From Leucobacter musarum subsp. musarum (GTDB lineage Bacteria > Actinomycetota > Actinomycetes > Actinomycetales > Microbacteriaceae), in contig NZ_JHBW01000068.1 of NCBI RefSeq assembly GCF_001273845.1, positions 62,001-126,000 on the forward strand: a stretch of 64,000 nucleotides of DNA. The letters are read 5' to 3'. This document shows, one piece after another, positions 45,344 through 54,113 of this stretch. The notes below the pieces were generated by a model, which was not told where the DNA came from, ran no database searches, and saw only the letters and a list, made by a program, of their open reading frames with translations. A program made the position numbers and the translations under genes. Position 1 is the first letter of the stretch. Each line of letters begins with the position of its first letter.

Positions 45344-45730
45344 ATGTCAACGGCAACATTTCCTGAGTTCACTGCGGCGGCGCCGGATCGCGTCGCCCTG
45401 GTCGATGCTCGCGTGGCCGGCGCGGCCGCGTCGATCGACGCCGAACTCCGCATCACCGACGGCCCGTGGGAAGGGTTCACGCGCGGGCGTGCCATCGCGT
45501 GGTGCTGGAACCTCTTCCAATACGAGCCGCACGGCTTCGTGCATCCCGGATCGGAGGTGCGCGTGCGCGCCTGGTTGCAGCTCGAAGCGGGCGGCCTACC
45601 CGCGGTCTTCGGCTACCCGGCGCGCGCCCGCGAACTCGAGGGCAACGGCGTCACGCCTACGTCGTACCGCGAGCTGCGGAAGGCGCTCGGGTCGCGCACG
45701 TTCAGCCCGGGCGACGTGCGGCGTGGCTGA
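45344..45730 (+). CDS. Hypothetical protein, 128 residues
   Basis: Starts at the ATG at 45344 with AGAGGGG upstream; the frame is open from 45173 but that part looks non-coding. The body has a compact alpha/beta look with Trp-rich strands (ITDGPWEGFTRGRAIAWCWNLFQYEPHGF). No signal peptide or membrane helix. The family was not recognised. The stop codon is the first base of a tandem 18-bp repeat. Confidence 0.55.
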   Translation: MSTATFPEFTAAAPDRVALVDARVAGAAASIDAELRITDGPWEGFTRGRAIAWCWNLFQYEPHGFVHPGSEVRVRAWLQLEAGGLPAVFGYPARARELEGNGVTPTSYRELRKALGSRTFSPGDVRRG

Positions 45731-45782
45731 GGCTGGCTGTGCGGTTGAGGCCGGACGTGCGGTTGAGGCTGGACGTGCGTGA
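45729..45782 (+). repeat. Three tandem copies of an 18-bp repeat
   Basis: Copies at 45729-45746, 45747-45764 and 45765-45782 share GAGGCTGGACGTGCGGTT with one to three changes each. They begin inside the stop codon of the preceding gene and end just before the GTG of the next. Confidence 0.8.
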
Positions 45783-45794
45783 CATCATCGTGGG

Positions 45795-46517
45795 GTGATT
45801 GAACGCCGCCAGACCCCACCGGATGCGCAGCAAGCCCCGTCCGATCTCGACTTCGTGCTCGCCTGCGTGAGCGACGATGCGGCGGCCGGGCGCTTCGCCG
45901 ATTGGGGGCGATCGACGGTCATCGATGAGCACACCGGCGTGGCCTCGTTCGACCGGGGACTCTTCGAGGTGCTGCACACCGCAGCGGGCATTTCGGCGGA
46001 GTTCCCGGTCGGCAACGCCGGCGTCATGCACGTCTACGGGTACTGGTTCTCGGAGGTGCCGACCCCGTTCGGGTTCAAGCGCGACCGCTGGCTGCACGGC
46101 GAGGTAGCGCAGGCATTCGGGCTCGCGTCTGAGGCATTCCACCTCACGCGCGGAGCCGACGACGGCTCGACCCCGCTGCAACGCCTGTCGCGGGTCGCGC
46201 TGCCGGCGCTGCGCTCGCCTGCTCCGGGCACACCGGAGGGAAACGCCCTCATCGGCGACCGTGCGAGTCGTGTCGTGTTCGCGCAGGTCGCTGGTGACGC
46301 CGCGAAGCCTGTCGGCGCCTCGGGGGCGGCTGGCTTCGCGGATGCGGCTGGGCTCACCAGCGGCGGATCGCCGGCGCTCATCTACGGCATCGCACCGACC
46401 GTGGGCGCGCCCCTGCAACTCATCACGGCGTTCCCGTTCGGGGGAGACGTCGCGGCGCTGATCGCCGAATTCGAGGGCGAACCCACCGCGCGTTGGAATG
46501 CCGCCATCGACTCGTAA
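45795..46517 (+). CDS. Hypothetical protein, 240 residues
   Basis: Starts at the GTG at 45795. The N-terminal domain carries SVHPTL-free but ordered alpha/beta sequence with GVMHVYGYWFSEVPTPFGFKRDRWLHGEVAQ, and the C-terminus LIYGIAPTVGAPLQLITAFPF. No catalytic motif, signal peptide or membrane helix was seen. It could be an amino-acid or nucleotide related enzyme, but I make no functional call. Confidence 0.55.
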   Translation: MIERRQTPPDAQQAPSDLDFVLACVSDDAAAGRFADWGRSTVIDEHTGVASFDRGLFEVLHTAAGISAEFPVGNAGVMHVYGYWFSEVPTPFGFKRDRWLHGEVAQAFGLASEAFHLTRGADDGSTPLQRLSRVALPALRSPAPGTPEGNALIGDRASRVVFAQVAGDAAKPVGASGAAGFADAAGLTSGGSPALIYGIAPTVGAPLQLITAFPFGGDVAALIAEFEGEPTARWNAAIDS

Positions 46518-46565
46518 CGGTCTGTTCATGTGCCGATGGCCGTTTCGTCCATATCGCTCCGTAAC

Positions 46566-46584
46566 TTTGGATGCATCGTCCAAA
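46566..46584. promoter_or_regulatory. 19-bp dyad upstream of the phn-like operon, probable operator
   Basis: TTTGGA at 46566-46571 and TCCAAA at 46579-46584 flank the near-palindromic core TGCATCG. It overlaps a possible -10 region (TAACTT at 46562-46567) and lies 17 bp before the ATG of the HAD gene. A regulator binding here could be the RpiR protein encoded at the end of this operon. Confidence 0.5.
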
Positions 46585-46600
46585 CACTCAAGGAGCGCAC

Positions 46601-47302
46601 ATGGCACCGAGCATCGTATTCGACTTCGACGGCACCCTCGCTGTCGGTCACGGCCCGGTGCGCGCGTATGCGCACTGCGTCGCCGCGGCCGCCGCAGCCG
46701 GGTACCTCGATCGGGTCGAAGCCGAGCTCGCTCGCTACGACGCGGGTGACAGCGCCTTCCGTGACGGGTACGACATCGTCGGATCGCTCGCAGTCGCCGA
46801 CGGCGTCACCGCAGAGGCAACGCAGCGCGCGTACGCCGAGAGCCGGGAATTGCTCGGTACCGCGAGCGCACCCGTCGACGCCGCTGACGGACTCGATGAC
46901 ATGCTCGAAACGCTGGGGCGTTCGGCGCGTCTGATTCTCGCAACGAATGCTCCTGAGCCCGGCATCGGCCGCGTGCTCGCGTCGTGGGGCGTGCAGCACC
47001 GTTTCGACGAGCGCCACTTCACCGTCGGCAAGCCTGCCGGGCTCGCGCCGCTCGTCGAGCGACTCCTCGCTGACGGCCCGGTGCTCGCGATCGGCGACAT
47101 CGCCGAATACGACCTCGTTCCGGCGATCACCCTCGGCGCGGATACCGCGCTGGTGGGCGCGACCGCGGCGACCTCCACTGTTCCGGTGACGCTGCGCGGA
47201 GCCTCGCTCGCGCAGCTGCGCGCCGAGATCGAAACCTGGGCCGCGCTCGCGGCTTCCAGCACCTCCGCGCCGCTCGGCGCGGGATCCGGCATCGAAAGGT
47301 AA
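46601..47302 (+). CDS. HAD-superfamily phosphatase, first gene of the phn-like operon
   Basis: 233 residues from the ATG at 46601 with AAGGAG upstream. Motif I is FDFDGTLA (Asp8/Asp10), motif II NAPEP, motif III near FTVGKPAG and motif IV AIGDIAEYD, as in HAD phosphatases. The large cap between motif I and II is helical. It is followed after 8 bp by a phosphonate-type binding protein, so it may dephosphorylate the imported compound. Not a classic phosphonoacetaldehyde hydrolase: the DWAGT motif is missing. Confidence 0.85.
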   Translation: MAPSIVFDFDGTLAVGHGPVRAYAHCVAAAAAAGYLDRVEAELARYDAGDSAFRDGYDIVGSLAVADGVTAEATQRAYAESRELLGTASAPVDAADGLDDMLETLGRSARLILATNAPEPGIGRVLASWGVQHRFDERHFTVGKPAGLAPLVERLLADGPVLAIGDIAEYDLVPAITLGADTALVGATAATSTVPVTLRGASLAQLRAEIETWAALAASSTSAPLGAGSGIER

Positions 47303-47310
47303 CCCCACCC

Positions 47311-48324
47311 ATGCGTTCATCCGTTCTCGCAATCGGCGCCCTCACCGTCGCCGCGCTCGGTCTCGCGGGCTGCAGCGCCAGCGACTCCTCGGCGTCGGCC
47401 ACCGACGAAGCGCAGGCCTGGCCCGACTCCATCACGGTGTCGCTCGTTCCCTCGGTCGAGGGCGAAGATCTCGCTGAGGCGCTCGACCCGCTGACGACGT
47501 ACCTCTCCGACGGTCTCGGCATCGAGGTCGAGGGCGTCGTCGCGAGCGACTACGCCGCGACGGTCGAGGCGCTCGGCGCCGACCAGGCCCAGGTCGTCAT
47601 CACCGACGCCGGCTCGCTCTACCAGGCCATGAACCAGTACGACGCCCAACTCGTGCTGCGCGATGTGCGCTTCGGGGCGACCTCGTATGCCTCGGTCGCG
47701 TACACCAATAACCCCGACAAGTACTGCGAGACCGCCCCGGTCAAGGCGACGTATGCCGCCAGCAACATCGAGCTCTCGTACTGCAACGGCATCGAAGAAG
47801 CCGGGAAGAACGCGACCGGCCAGGGCGAAGCCGGCATCGACGCGCTGAAGAAGATCTCGAAGGGTACGAAGGTCGCACTGCAGGCCGCGACGTCGCCCGC
47901 GGGCTACCAGTACCCGGTCGTCGCCATGCGCGACGCGGGCATCGACACCGACGCCGACATCTCGCAGGTGCCGGTCGAGGGCAACAACAACGCCGTGCTC
48001 GCGGTGGCGAATGGCGACGCCGAGGTCAGCTTCGGCTACTGGGACGCGCGCACCACGGTCACCGCCGAGGCGCCCGACGTCGCCGACACGGTGACCGCGT
48101 TCGCGTACACCGAGATGATTCCGAACGGTGGCGTCGCGGTCGCGAACACCCTCCCCGCTGACCTCGTCGAGCAGCTGACGAAGCTGATGGACGACTACGC
48201 CGACTCCTCGGACGAGGCGAAGACCGTGATGTTCGACCTCGTCGGCCTCTCGGACTGGACCAGCGAGACGGCTGACGACGAGATCTCGCGCTACGGCGAG
48301 ATCCTCACGCAGTTCGCGAACTGA
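47311..48324 (+). CDS. phnD: Phosphate/phosphite/phosphonate ABC transporter substrate-binding lipoprotein (PhnD/PtxB family)
   Basis: 337 residues with lipobox LAGC (Cys21). PhnD-type features: [22 protein letters not shown] near the start, [20 protein letters not shown], and a C-terminal [17 protein letters not shown]. Two cysteines (YCETAP, YCNGIEE) may form a disulphide. It binds a phosphonate, phosphite or phosphorylated small molecule and feeds the PhnC/PhnE transporter encoded next. Confidence 0.88.
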   Translation: MRSSVLAIGALTVAALGLAGCSASDSSASATDEAQAWPDSITVSLVPSVEGEDLAEALDPLTTYLSDGLGIEVEGVVASDYAATVEALGADQAQVVITDAGSLYQAMNQYDAQLVLRDVRFGATSYASVAYTNNPDKYCETAPVKATYAASNIELSYCNGIEEAGKNATGQGEAGIDALKKISKGTKVALQAATSPAGYQYPVVAMRDAGIDTDADISQVPVEGNNNAVLAVANGDAEVSFGYWDARTTVTAEAPDVADTVTAFAYTEMIPNGGVAVANTLPADLVEQLTKLMDDYADSSDEAKTVMFDLVGLSDWTSETADDEISRYGEILTQFAN

Positions 48325-48374
48325 CGTCGCGGCAGCGCGGCACCCCACCACACGCAGGAGCACGAAGCACTTCG

Positions 48375-49226
48375 ATGACACACTCACTCGATGAGCACCG
48401 CGGGGCGAGCGGTCGGCAGACGCCGGCCGCCGCCTCGTGGCGCATCGCCCTCGACGGGGTCTCCGTCACCTATCCGAACGGTACCCGTGCCCTGCACGAT
48501 GTGTCGTTGACCATCGAGCCCGGCGAGATGGTCTCGATCGTCGGGCTCTCCGGATCGGGCAAGTCCACACTGATTCGCACGATCAACGGTCTCGTCGGCA
48601 CCACCGGCGGCACCGCCACCACCGGCAGCGTCACCGTCGGCCCGCACCGCATCTCCGAGCTGCGCGGTCGCGCGCTGCGCGAGGCGCGCGGGCACATCGG
48701 CATGATCTTCCAGGCGTTCAATCTCGCCGAGCGCACGAGCGTGTACCGCAACACCCTCGTCGGTCGTTTTGCGCACTCGCCCGCGTATCGCACGCTGCTC
48801 GGGCTGCCGAGCGCCGAGGATCGCGACATCGCGCTGCGGGCGCTCGACTCGGTCGGCATCCTCGACAAGGTGTGGGTGCGCGCCGGTTCGCTCTCGGGCG
48901 GGCAAAAGCAGCGTGTCGCGATCGCCCGCGCGCTGTCGCAGCAGCCGAGTGTCATGCTCGCCGACGAACCCGTCGCGAGCCTCGACCCGCCCACCGCGCA
49001 CGCCGTCATGGCCGACCTCGAGCGCATCAACGCGGAGCGCGGCCTCACCGTGCTCGTGAACATCCACCTCATGGATCTTGCCCGCCAATACACGACCCGC
49101 ATGATCGGGCTGCGCGACGGCCGCGTCGTCTACGACGGGCCTGCGGCATCGGCCACCGACGCCGATTTCGAGCAGATCTACGGCCGGCCGATTCAACCCC
49201 GCGACCGACTGGGGTCTCAGGCATGA
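48375..49226 (+). CDS. phnC: Phosphonate-type ABC transporter ATP-binding protein PhnC
   Basis: 283 residues. Walker A GLSGSGKS (57-64), signature LSGGQKQR (173-180), Walker B VMLADEP (193-199) and the downstream [13 protein letters not shown]-loop region of PhnC are intact. It is coupled to phnE by an ATGA overlap. Energises uptake by the two PhnE permeases. Confidence 0.92.
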   Translation: MTHSLDEHRGASGRQTPAAASWRIALDGVSVTYPNGTRALHDVSLTIEPGEMVSIVGLSGSGKSTLIRTINGLVGTTGGTATTGSVTVGPHRISELRGRALREARGHIGMIFQAFNLAERTSVYRNTLVGRFAHSPAYRTLLGLPSAEDRDIALRALDSVGILDKVWVRAGSLSGGQKQRVAIARALSQQPSVMLADEPVASLDPPTAHAVMADLERINAERGLTVLVNIHLMDLARQYTTRMIGLRDGRVVYDGPAASATDADFEQIYGRPIQPRDRLGSQA

Positions 49227-50035
49227 CGAGCGCTGTGGAAACGCGCCTCGACCTGCCGACGCGCCCGCGCCACACGCTCCGCACGGCGCTGATCATCGCA
49301 GCCGTGGTCGGCTTCACCGTGCTCACCTGTCTGCCGGCGATCGGCGGCATCGAGCTCGACCTCGCCGCGATTGCGAAGAACTGGCGCAACGGCGTGACGA
49401 AGCTCGTGCAGCTGGCGCAGCCCAACTTCGGGTTCCTGCCGCGCACGTGGGCGCCGCTCGTCGAAACGCTGCAGATGGCCCTCGTGGGAGCGGCCGCTGC
49501 GGCGGTGTGCTCGATCCCGCTCACCCTCTGGGCTGCGGCTCCCACGAACCCGAACCGGGTCACTCGCGGGCTGGTGCGCACCCTCAACAACATCAATCGC
49601 GCGGTGCCCGACCTCGTCTTCGCCACCGTGCTCGTGGCGATGGTCGGGGTCGGCGCGCTGCCCGGTGTGGTGACGCTCTTCCTGTTCAACATCGGCATCG
49701 TCGTGAAGCTCGTCTCTGAGGCGATCGATGCGGCGGATCACCGCTACATGGAGGCCGGACGCGCCGCGGGCGGCACGCAGTTCCAGATCAACCGCGCCAC
49801 AGCACTTCCGCAGGCGTGGCCGCTGTTCGCGAACCAGTGGCTCTACGCGCTCGAACTCAATGTGCGCATCTCGGCCATTCTCGGCATCGTCGGCGCGGGC
49901 GGCATCGGGCGGCTGCTCGACGAGCGCCGCGGGTTCTACGCCTACTCCGATGTCTCGGTCATCATCCTCGAGATCCTCGTCGTCGTGATCGCCATCGAAG
50001 TGCTCTCCAACCTCATCCGCCGGAGGCTCGTATGA
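49223..50035 (+). CDS. phnE: Phosphonate-type ABC transporter permease PhnE (first)
   Basis: 270 residues from the ATG at 49223 (ATGA overlap with phnC); the longer frame upstream is shadow. About six hydrophobic helices and the binding-protein-dependent transport loop [24 protein letters not shown], plus GIVGAGGIG. It forms a heterodimeric channel with the second PhnE. Confidence 0.92.
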   Translation: MTSAVETRLDLPTRPRHTLRTALIIAAVVGFTVLTCLPAIGGIELDLAAIAKNWRNGVTKLVQLAQPNFGFLPRTWAPLVETLQMALVGAAAAAVCSIPLTLWAAAPTNPNRVTRGLVRTLNNINRAVPDLVFATVLVAMVGVGALPGVVTLFLFNIGIVVKLVSEAIDAADHRYMEAGRAAGGTQFQINRATALPQAWPLFANQWLYALELNVRISAILGIVGAGGIGRLLDERRGFYAYSDVSVIILEILVVVIAIEVLSNLIRRRLV

Positions 50036-50877
50036 CCGCATCGCTCGACACTCGGCCCAAGGCAAGCCCTGCCATGCAGGCGTACGCGCCGCTGCAGTTG
50101 CCGGCCCGACCGTCGCGTCTCGCACCCACGGCGTGGGCGGTGGTCGCGGGGCTGGTGATCCTCGTCGCCGGGGGCACGCTGCAGATCACCTGGAGCGACC
50201 TCCCCGCCGTGCCGGGGCAGATCGCGCACTACCTCGAACTCATGTTCGCGTCGCCCAACTGGGAGAAGCTGCCGCGGGCGCTTTTCGAGACCTGGCGGTC
50301 GATCTCGATGGCGTGGATGGGCGCCATGCTCTGCGTCATCGTGTCGGTGCCGCTCGGCATGCTCGCCGCGCGCGCCGTCGGCCCGGCCTGGCTGCGCGCG
50401 CTGCTGCGCGGGGTGTTCGCGGTGATCCGTGCGGTGCCCGAGGTGATCATCGCCCTCGTACTGCTCACCGTGACCGGACTCACGCCGCTCACCGGCGCAC
50501 TCGCGCTCGGCATCGCCGGCATCGGCACCCAGGGCAAGTGGGTGTACGAGACGGTCGAGTCGGCGCACGAGGGGGCGTCCGAAGCGGTGCGTGCCGCGGG
50601 CGGGTCGACCGCCGAGGTGACCCGCTGGGCGATTTGGCCCCCCGTCGCTCCGGCGCTGCTCTCATTCGCGCTGTACCGCTTCGAGATCAACATCCGCACC
50701 TCCGCCGTGCTCGGTCTCGTCGGGGCGGGCGGCATCGGAAGTATGCTGTCGAACTACACCAACTATCGGCAGTGGGACACGGTGGGAATGCTCTTGATCG
50801 TCGTCATCGTGGCGACGATGCTCATGGATACGATCTCGGGCGCGATTCGGCGCCGGATCATGAACGGAAGCAGGTAA
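50032..50877 (+). CDS. phnE: Phosphonate-type ABC transporter permease PhnE (second)
   Basis: 281 residues from the ATG at 50032 (ATGA overlap). Six hydrophobic segments, the EAVRAAGGSTAEVTRWAIWP coupling loop and GLVGAGGIGSML. Partner of the first PhnE. The regulator gene begins 2 bp after the stop. Confidence 0.92.
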   Translation: MTASLDTRPKASPAMQAYAPLQLPARPSRLAPTAWAVVAGLVILVAGGTLQITWSDLPAVPGQIAHYLELMFASPNWEKLPRALFETWRSISMAWMGAMLCVIVSVPLGMLAARAVGPAWLRALLRGVFAVIRAVPEVIIALVLLTVTGLTPLTGALALGIAGIGTQGKWVYETVESAHEGASEAVRAAGGSTAEVTRWAIWPPVAPALLSFALYRFEINIRTSAVLGLVGAGGIGSMLSNYTNYRQWDTVGMLLIVVIVATMLMDTISGAIRRRIMNGSR

Positions 50878-50879
50878 CG

Positions 50880-51794
50880 GTGGCCTGGCACGGAGCCCCC
50901 GACGCGCGCCCCAGCGCACGCATCGCCTCGCTCGCCCCCTCGCTGCAGCGCACCGAGCGCCGCGTGGTCGAGGCGATCGCCGCCGACCGCGAGCGCGCCG
51001 TCGCCTGCACCGCGCAGTCGCTCGCCGAGTGGGTGGAGGTGGGGCGCACCACCGTGATCCGCGCCGCGCAATCGCTCGGCTACGAGGGGTACCCGCAGCT
51101 GCGCGTCGCGCTCGTGCAAGAGCTCGCGCTCGAGGGCGCGGCGGCCGAGTCCGCCGGTGGTTTCGGCGGCGGCTCGGGCGGGGGCGATGGTGCCGGATCA
51201 GCGGCGGGCGACGCCACGATCCTCGGTGCGCTGCGCTCGCGCATCGGCCGCCTCGCCGCACGGCTCGACGACACCCTGGCGGCACTCACCGTCGAGGGGG
51301 TCGACGCCTTCGTGCACGCCCTCGACCGCGCCGACCGACTGCTCGTGATCGCGAACGGGCTCTCGAGCCCGCTCGGGCTCGACTTCGCCATGCGCCTGAA
51401 CTCGGCAGGCCGCTCGGTCGAGCAATTCGCCGACCCCATGGCGCAGCAGATCGCCGCGCGTCAGCTCGGCGCGGGCTCGGTCTGCGTCGTGTTCTCGGGG
51501 TCGGGCGCGAACCGCGCCACCCTCGAATCGATGGATGCCGCGAAGCGGAGCGGCGCCCAAGTGCTCGCCATTACCTCGTTCGCGCGCTCCGCCGTCGACC
51601 GCGGTGCCGACGTCTCGCTCGTCGTACCGCCCGTGGGCGGCAGCTTCCACGACGAACTCATCCACACCTCGCGCGCCGCGCTCATGCTGCTCACCGAGCA
51701 CCTCGTCGACGCGTTCGTCGAGCTGCGGGGCGAACGCGGGCAGGCGGCGCGGTCGGCGGTGCTCGACGTGCTCGCGGGCGCGCTCGAGGAGTAG
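50880..51794 (+). CDS. MurR/RpiR-family transcriptional regulator
   Basis: 304 residues from the GTG at 50880; the longer frame is shadow. The N-terminal ~80 residues are the RpiR winged-helix (RTERRVVEAIAADRE, SLAEWVEVGRTTVIRAAQSLGYEGYPQLR). After a Gly-rich linker (~85-105) comes a SIS domain that senses a phosphorylated ligand (LLVIANGLSSPLGLDFAMRL, VFSGSGANRATLES). It ends the operon and probably autoregulates it in response to a phospho-compound. Confidence 0.9.
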   Translation: MAWHGAPDARPSARIASLAPSLQRTERRVVEAIAADRERAVACTAQSLAEWVEVGRTTVIRAAQSLGYEGYPQLRVALVQELALEGAAAESAGGFGGGSGGGDGAGSAAGDATILGALRSRIGRLAARLDDTLAALTVEGVDAFVHALDRADRLLVIANGLSSPLGLDFAMRLNSAGRSVEQFADPMAQQIAARQLGAGSVCVVFSGSGANRATLESMDAAKRSGAQVLAITSFARSAVDRGADVSLVVPPVGGSFHDELIHTSRAALMLLTEHLVDAFVELRGERGQAARSAVLDVLAGALEE

Positions 51795-51834
51795 CTCAGA
51801 GCGGGGAGCGCGGACTGACCCCGGGCGCGCGCCG

Positions 51835-53175
51835 CTACCCGCCGAGGTGATCCCGAAGCGTGACGCCCGAGTAGTCGGTGCGGAAGATGCCGCGTCGCTG
51901 CAGCTCAGGGACCACGCCATTCACGAAGTCCTCGAACGACGAGTGATAGAGCGCCGGCATGATGATGAAACCGTCGGCGGCGTCGCTCTCGAACAGGTAC
52001 TGCAGTTCGTCGGCGATCGTTGCGGGCGAGCCGACGAGTTGCGGGTGCAACTGATTCAGCGCCTGCTCGATCGCGAGATCCGCCACCGTGAACCCGCGCC
52101 GCTCGCTGACTGCGGCGAGCATGTCTTCGAACCCGACGCTGCCGGTCGCCCCGCGGTGGGCGGCGAGCACCTCGGTCGCCCGGGCCGCGGGGTCGAGCGA
52201 CTCCGCGTGCAGCAGTCGACCGAGCTTTTCGAGGGCGCCGGGCAGGTCGATCTGGGCGACGAGGGCCGCGAGCTTCGCCTGCGCCTCGGCATCGGTCCAC
52301 CCGACCACCGGCTGCACGCCCTGCAGCACGCGGATCGCGTCAGGGTCTCTGCCGTGGTCGAGGCGCGCGCGATCCCGAATCTCGGTGCGCAGCTCACGCA
52401 TCGCCTCGGGGGAGTCGCCGATCGCGAACACCACCTCGGCCCACCGAGCCGCGAACGCCCGGCCGCGCGGCGACGACCCCGCCTGCATGAGCACCGGAAA
52501 CCCCTGTGGGCTCTGCGGCAGGGTCAGCGGACCGCGTGAGAGCGACCCCGCGACGCGGTGCACACGGGTGGCATCGGCGAACTCGCCGGTCGCCTGATCG
52601 TGCACCAGTGCTTCGGGTGCCCAACTGCGCCAGAGCTCGACCACGGTGTCGACCACCGCGTCGGCGCGATCGTAGCGATCGGCCGGGGGAGCGATGCCGT
52701 CGTGCCCATGGTTGCGCGCCTCGGCGTCGGTGGTCGAGGTGACGATGTTCCAGGCGGCGCGGCCACCCGACAGGTGATCGACGGAGAGCAGTTGCCGGGC
52801 GACCGTGTACGGCGGTATGAAGCTCGTCGATACGGTCGCCCCCAAGCCGATGCGCGAGGTGGCCCCCGCGACGAGCGACACCTTCGTGATCGGGTCGAGA
52901 TAGATGGCACCCTTGCCCGCGGTGCGCAGCGTCGTCGCGAACTCGCCCGCACCGTCTTCGGGCACCGCCAATGCATCCGCGAAGAAGATCATGTCGAAGC
53001 AGCCGCGCTCCAGCGTGCGCCCGAGGTCGGCGTAGAACGCCCCGCTCAGCCAGTCGGTGCGACCCAGCGGGTTGCGCCAGTTTTCGGAGTACTGGCTCGT
53101 CGGCGGGTTCACCATGCCGACCAGGTGCATGCCGCGGCCGATGCTGGTGTCGGTGCGGGTGCCGGTGCTGGTCAT
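51835..53175 (-). CDS. LLM-class flavin-dependent monooxygenase, NtaA/SnaA/DszA family
   Basis: 446 residues from the ATG at 53175 (ATGA overlap with the YkoF gene). Typical bacterial-luciferase-like monooxygenase of the nitrilotriacetate/sulphur-compound group: FFADALAV, TSRIGLGATVSTSF, YTVARQLLSVDHLSGGRAAWNIVTS, and FPVLMQAGSSPRGRAFAARWAEVVF. It needs FMNH2 from a separate reductase. Co-expression with YkoF next to a thiamine transporter suggests a role in processing thiamine or a sulphur-containing relative, which is inference. Confidence 0.88.
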   Translation of the reverse strand: MTSTGTRTDTSIGRGMHLVGMVNPPTSQYSENWRNPLGRTDWLSGAFYADLGRTLERGCFDMIFFADALAVPEDGAGEFATTLRTAGKGAIYLDPITKVSLVAGATSRIGLGATVSTSFIPPYTVARQLLSVDHLSGGRAAWNIVTSTTDAEARNHGHDGIAPPADRYDRADAVVDTVVELWRSWAPEALVHDQATGEFADATRVHRVAGSLSRGPLTLPQSPQGFPVLMQAGSSPRGRAFAARWAEVVFAIGDSPEAMRELRTEIRDRARLDHGRDPDAIRVLQGVQPVVGWTDAEAQAKLAALVAQIDLPGALEKLGRLLHAESLDPAARATEVLAAHRGATGSVGFEDMLAAVSERRGFTVADLAIEQALNQLHPQLVGSPATIADELQYLFESDAADGFIIMPALYHSSFEDFVNGVVPELQRRGIFRTDYSGVTLRDHLGG

Positions 53176-53930
53176 ACCGTGGGCTCGGGAGCCGGGATGC
53201 CCGCGATCGACGGGCTATTGATCGAGACCGTAAGGTGCGTCACGACGTGCTGCACCGTGGCGCCCACGCCGATCCACGCGTTTGCGGCCGTCTCGAGCAC
53301 CGCCGAGAGGTCGCCGTCGAGCCGGGTGGCGTAGTGGTCGGAGCCGGAGTAGACGCCCTCGTGCTTCGCCTGCTCGATCGCCGCGTAGATCGGGGTCATG
53401 TGGTCGGCGGGCGCGGAGTCGGCACGCGGGCCGTGCGCTCCGTCGGCGCCGTGTGCGTCGAGCAGCGGGTAGAGCGACCAGTGCGCTCGGGCGCGCACCC
53501 CGGTGGGCGCCAGCGCAATGGGTGACGCAGCGAGCGCGTGCACGCCGGGCGGCAGCGCGCACTGCAGCTCGCCGGGGCAGCCGCGCGATAGCAAAATTGC
53601 GGCCGAGAGGTGCGCGCCGCTCTCCGCAGCCGCCGCGATCACGTCGCGCACGTACTCGAGCACCCGCTGTTCGCTGCCGGTGATGAACGTCGAGATGTCA
53701 TTCGTCTCGACGGTGAGCCCATCAGCCGGGGCGCTTGCGAGGGCACCCAAGATGATCCGGACATACTCGGAGTCGTACACGGAGAGCGTGAAGCGCGCCC
53801 CGACGCCGTACTCCACGGGCGTCATCGTCTCGGCTGAGGTCAGAGACCCGGGTGCGCGTGGAACGCCTGATGCGGGCTGAAGGGTCGGCGTGGGCTGCGT
53901 GCTCGGTGAGGTCTGCGTCACGCAGCCCAC
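53172..53930 (-). CDS. ykoF: YkoF-like thiamine/HMP-binding protein
   Basis: 252 residues from the GTG at 53930; an internal ATG at 53825 (MTPVEYGVGARF) would drop a low-complexity Ser/Thr/Pro tail of 35 residues and is quite possible. The body is the duplicated YkoF fold: GVGARFTLSVYDSEYVRIILGAL, VETNDISTFITGSEQRVLEYVRDVI, then a second half with ARAHWSLYPL. In Bacillus YkoF binds thiamine and its pyrimidine precursor next to an ABC transporter. Here it is divergent from the thi transporter operon. Confidence 0.82.
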   Translation of the reverse strand: MGCVTQTSPSTQPTPTLQPASGVPRAPGSLTSAETMTPVEYGVGARFTLSVYDSEYVRIILGALASAPADGLTVETNDISTFITGSEQRVLEYVRDVIAAAAESGAHLSAAILLSRGCPGELQCALPPGVHALAASPIALAPTGVRARAHWSLYPLLDAHGADGAHGPRADSAPADHMTPIYAAIEQAKHEGVYSGSDHYATRLDGDLSAVLETAANAWIGVGATVQHVVTHLTVSINSPSIAGIPAPEPTV

Positions 53931-53974
53931 CCTAGGGGACGACGCGCGCCACTCGCGCGAATGTTGCTAGGGTG

Positions 53975-54068
53975 AGTGCCACACGGGAGTCCGGTAGGCC
54001 GGGCTGAGAGGAAAGTACTCAACTTTCGACCGTCGAACCTGATCTGGATCATGCCAGCGCAGGGAGAC
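53975..54068 (+). ncRNA. TPP (thi-box) riboswitch
   Basis: The leader of the thi operon carries the standard TPP aptamer: CACGGGAGT near 53980-53990, the GGGCTGAGAGG segment at 54001-54011, and GAACCTGATCTGGATCATGCCAGCGCAGGGAGA across 54035-54067. It binds thiamine pyrophosphate and shuts expression off when thiamine is abundant. A downstream hairpin (CGTGCCC at 54081-54087 with GGGCACG at 54102-54108) covers part of the ribosome-binding site AGAAGGG of thiY, so control is probably translational. Confidence 0.95.
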
Positions 54069-54113
54069 GCTCTACGAACCCGTGCCCCATTCACCACAGA
54101 AGGGCACGCTTTC

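Noticed and set aside
46601-47302. Phosphonoacetaldehyde hydrolase (phnX) next to a phn transporter
   Set aside because: The HAD protein lacks the characteristic DWAGT motif and the catalytic lysine region; only a general HAD phosphatase is supported.
48437-49222. N-terminal extension of the first PhnE frame over phnC
   Set aside because: Arg/His-rich shadow; the ATG at 49223 gives a standard PhnE.
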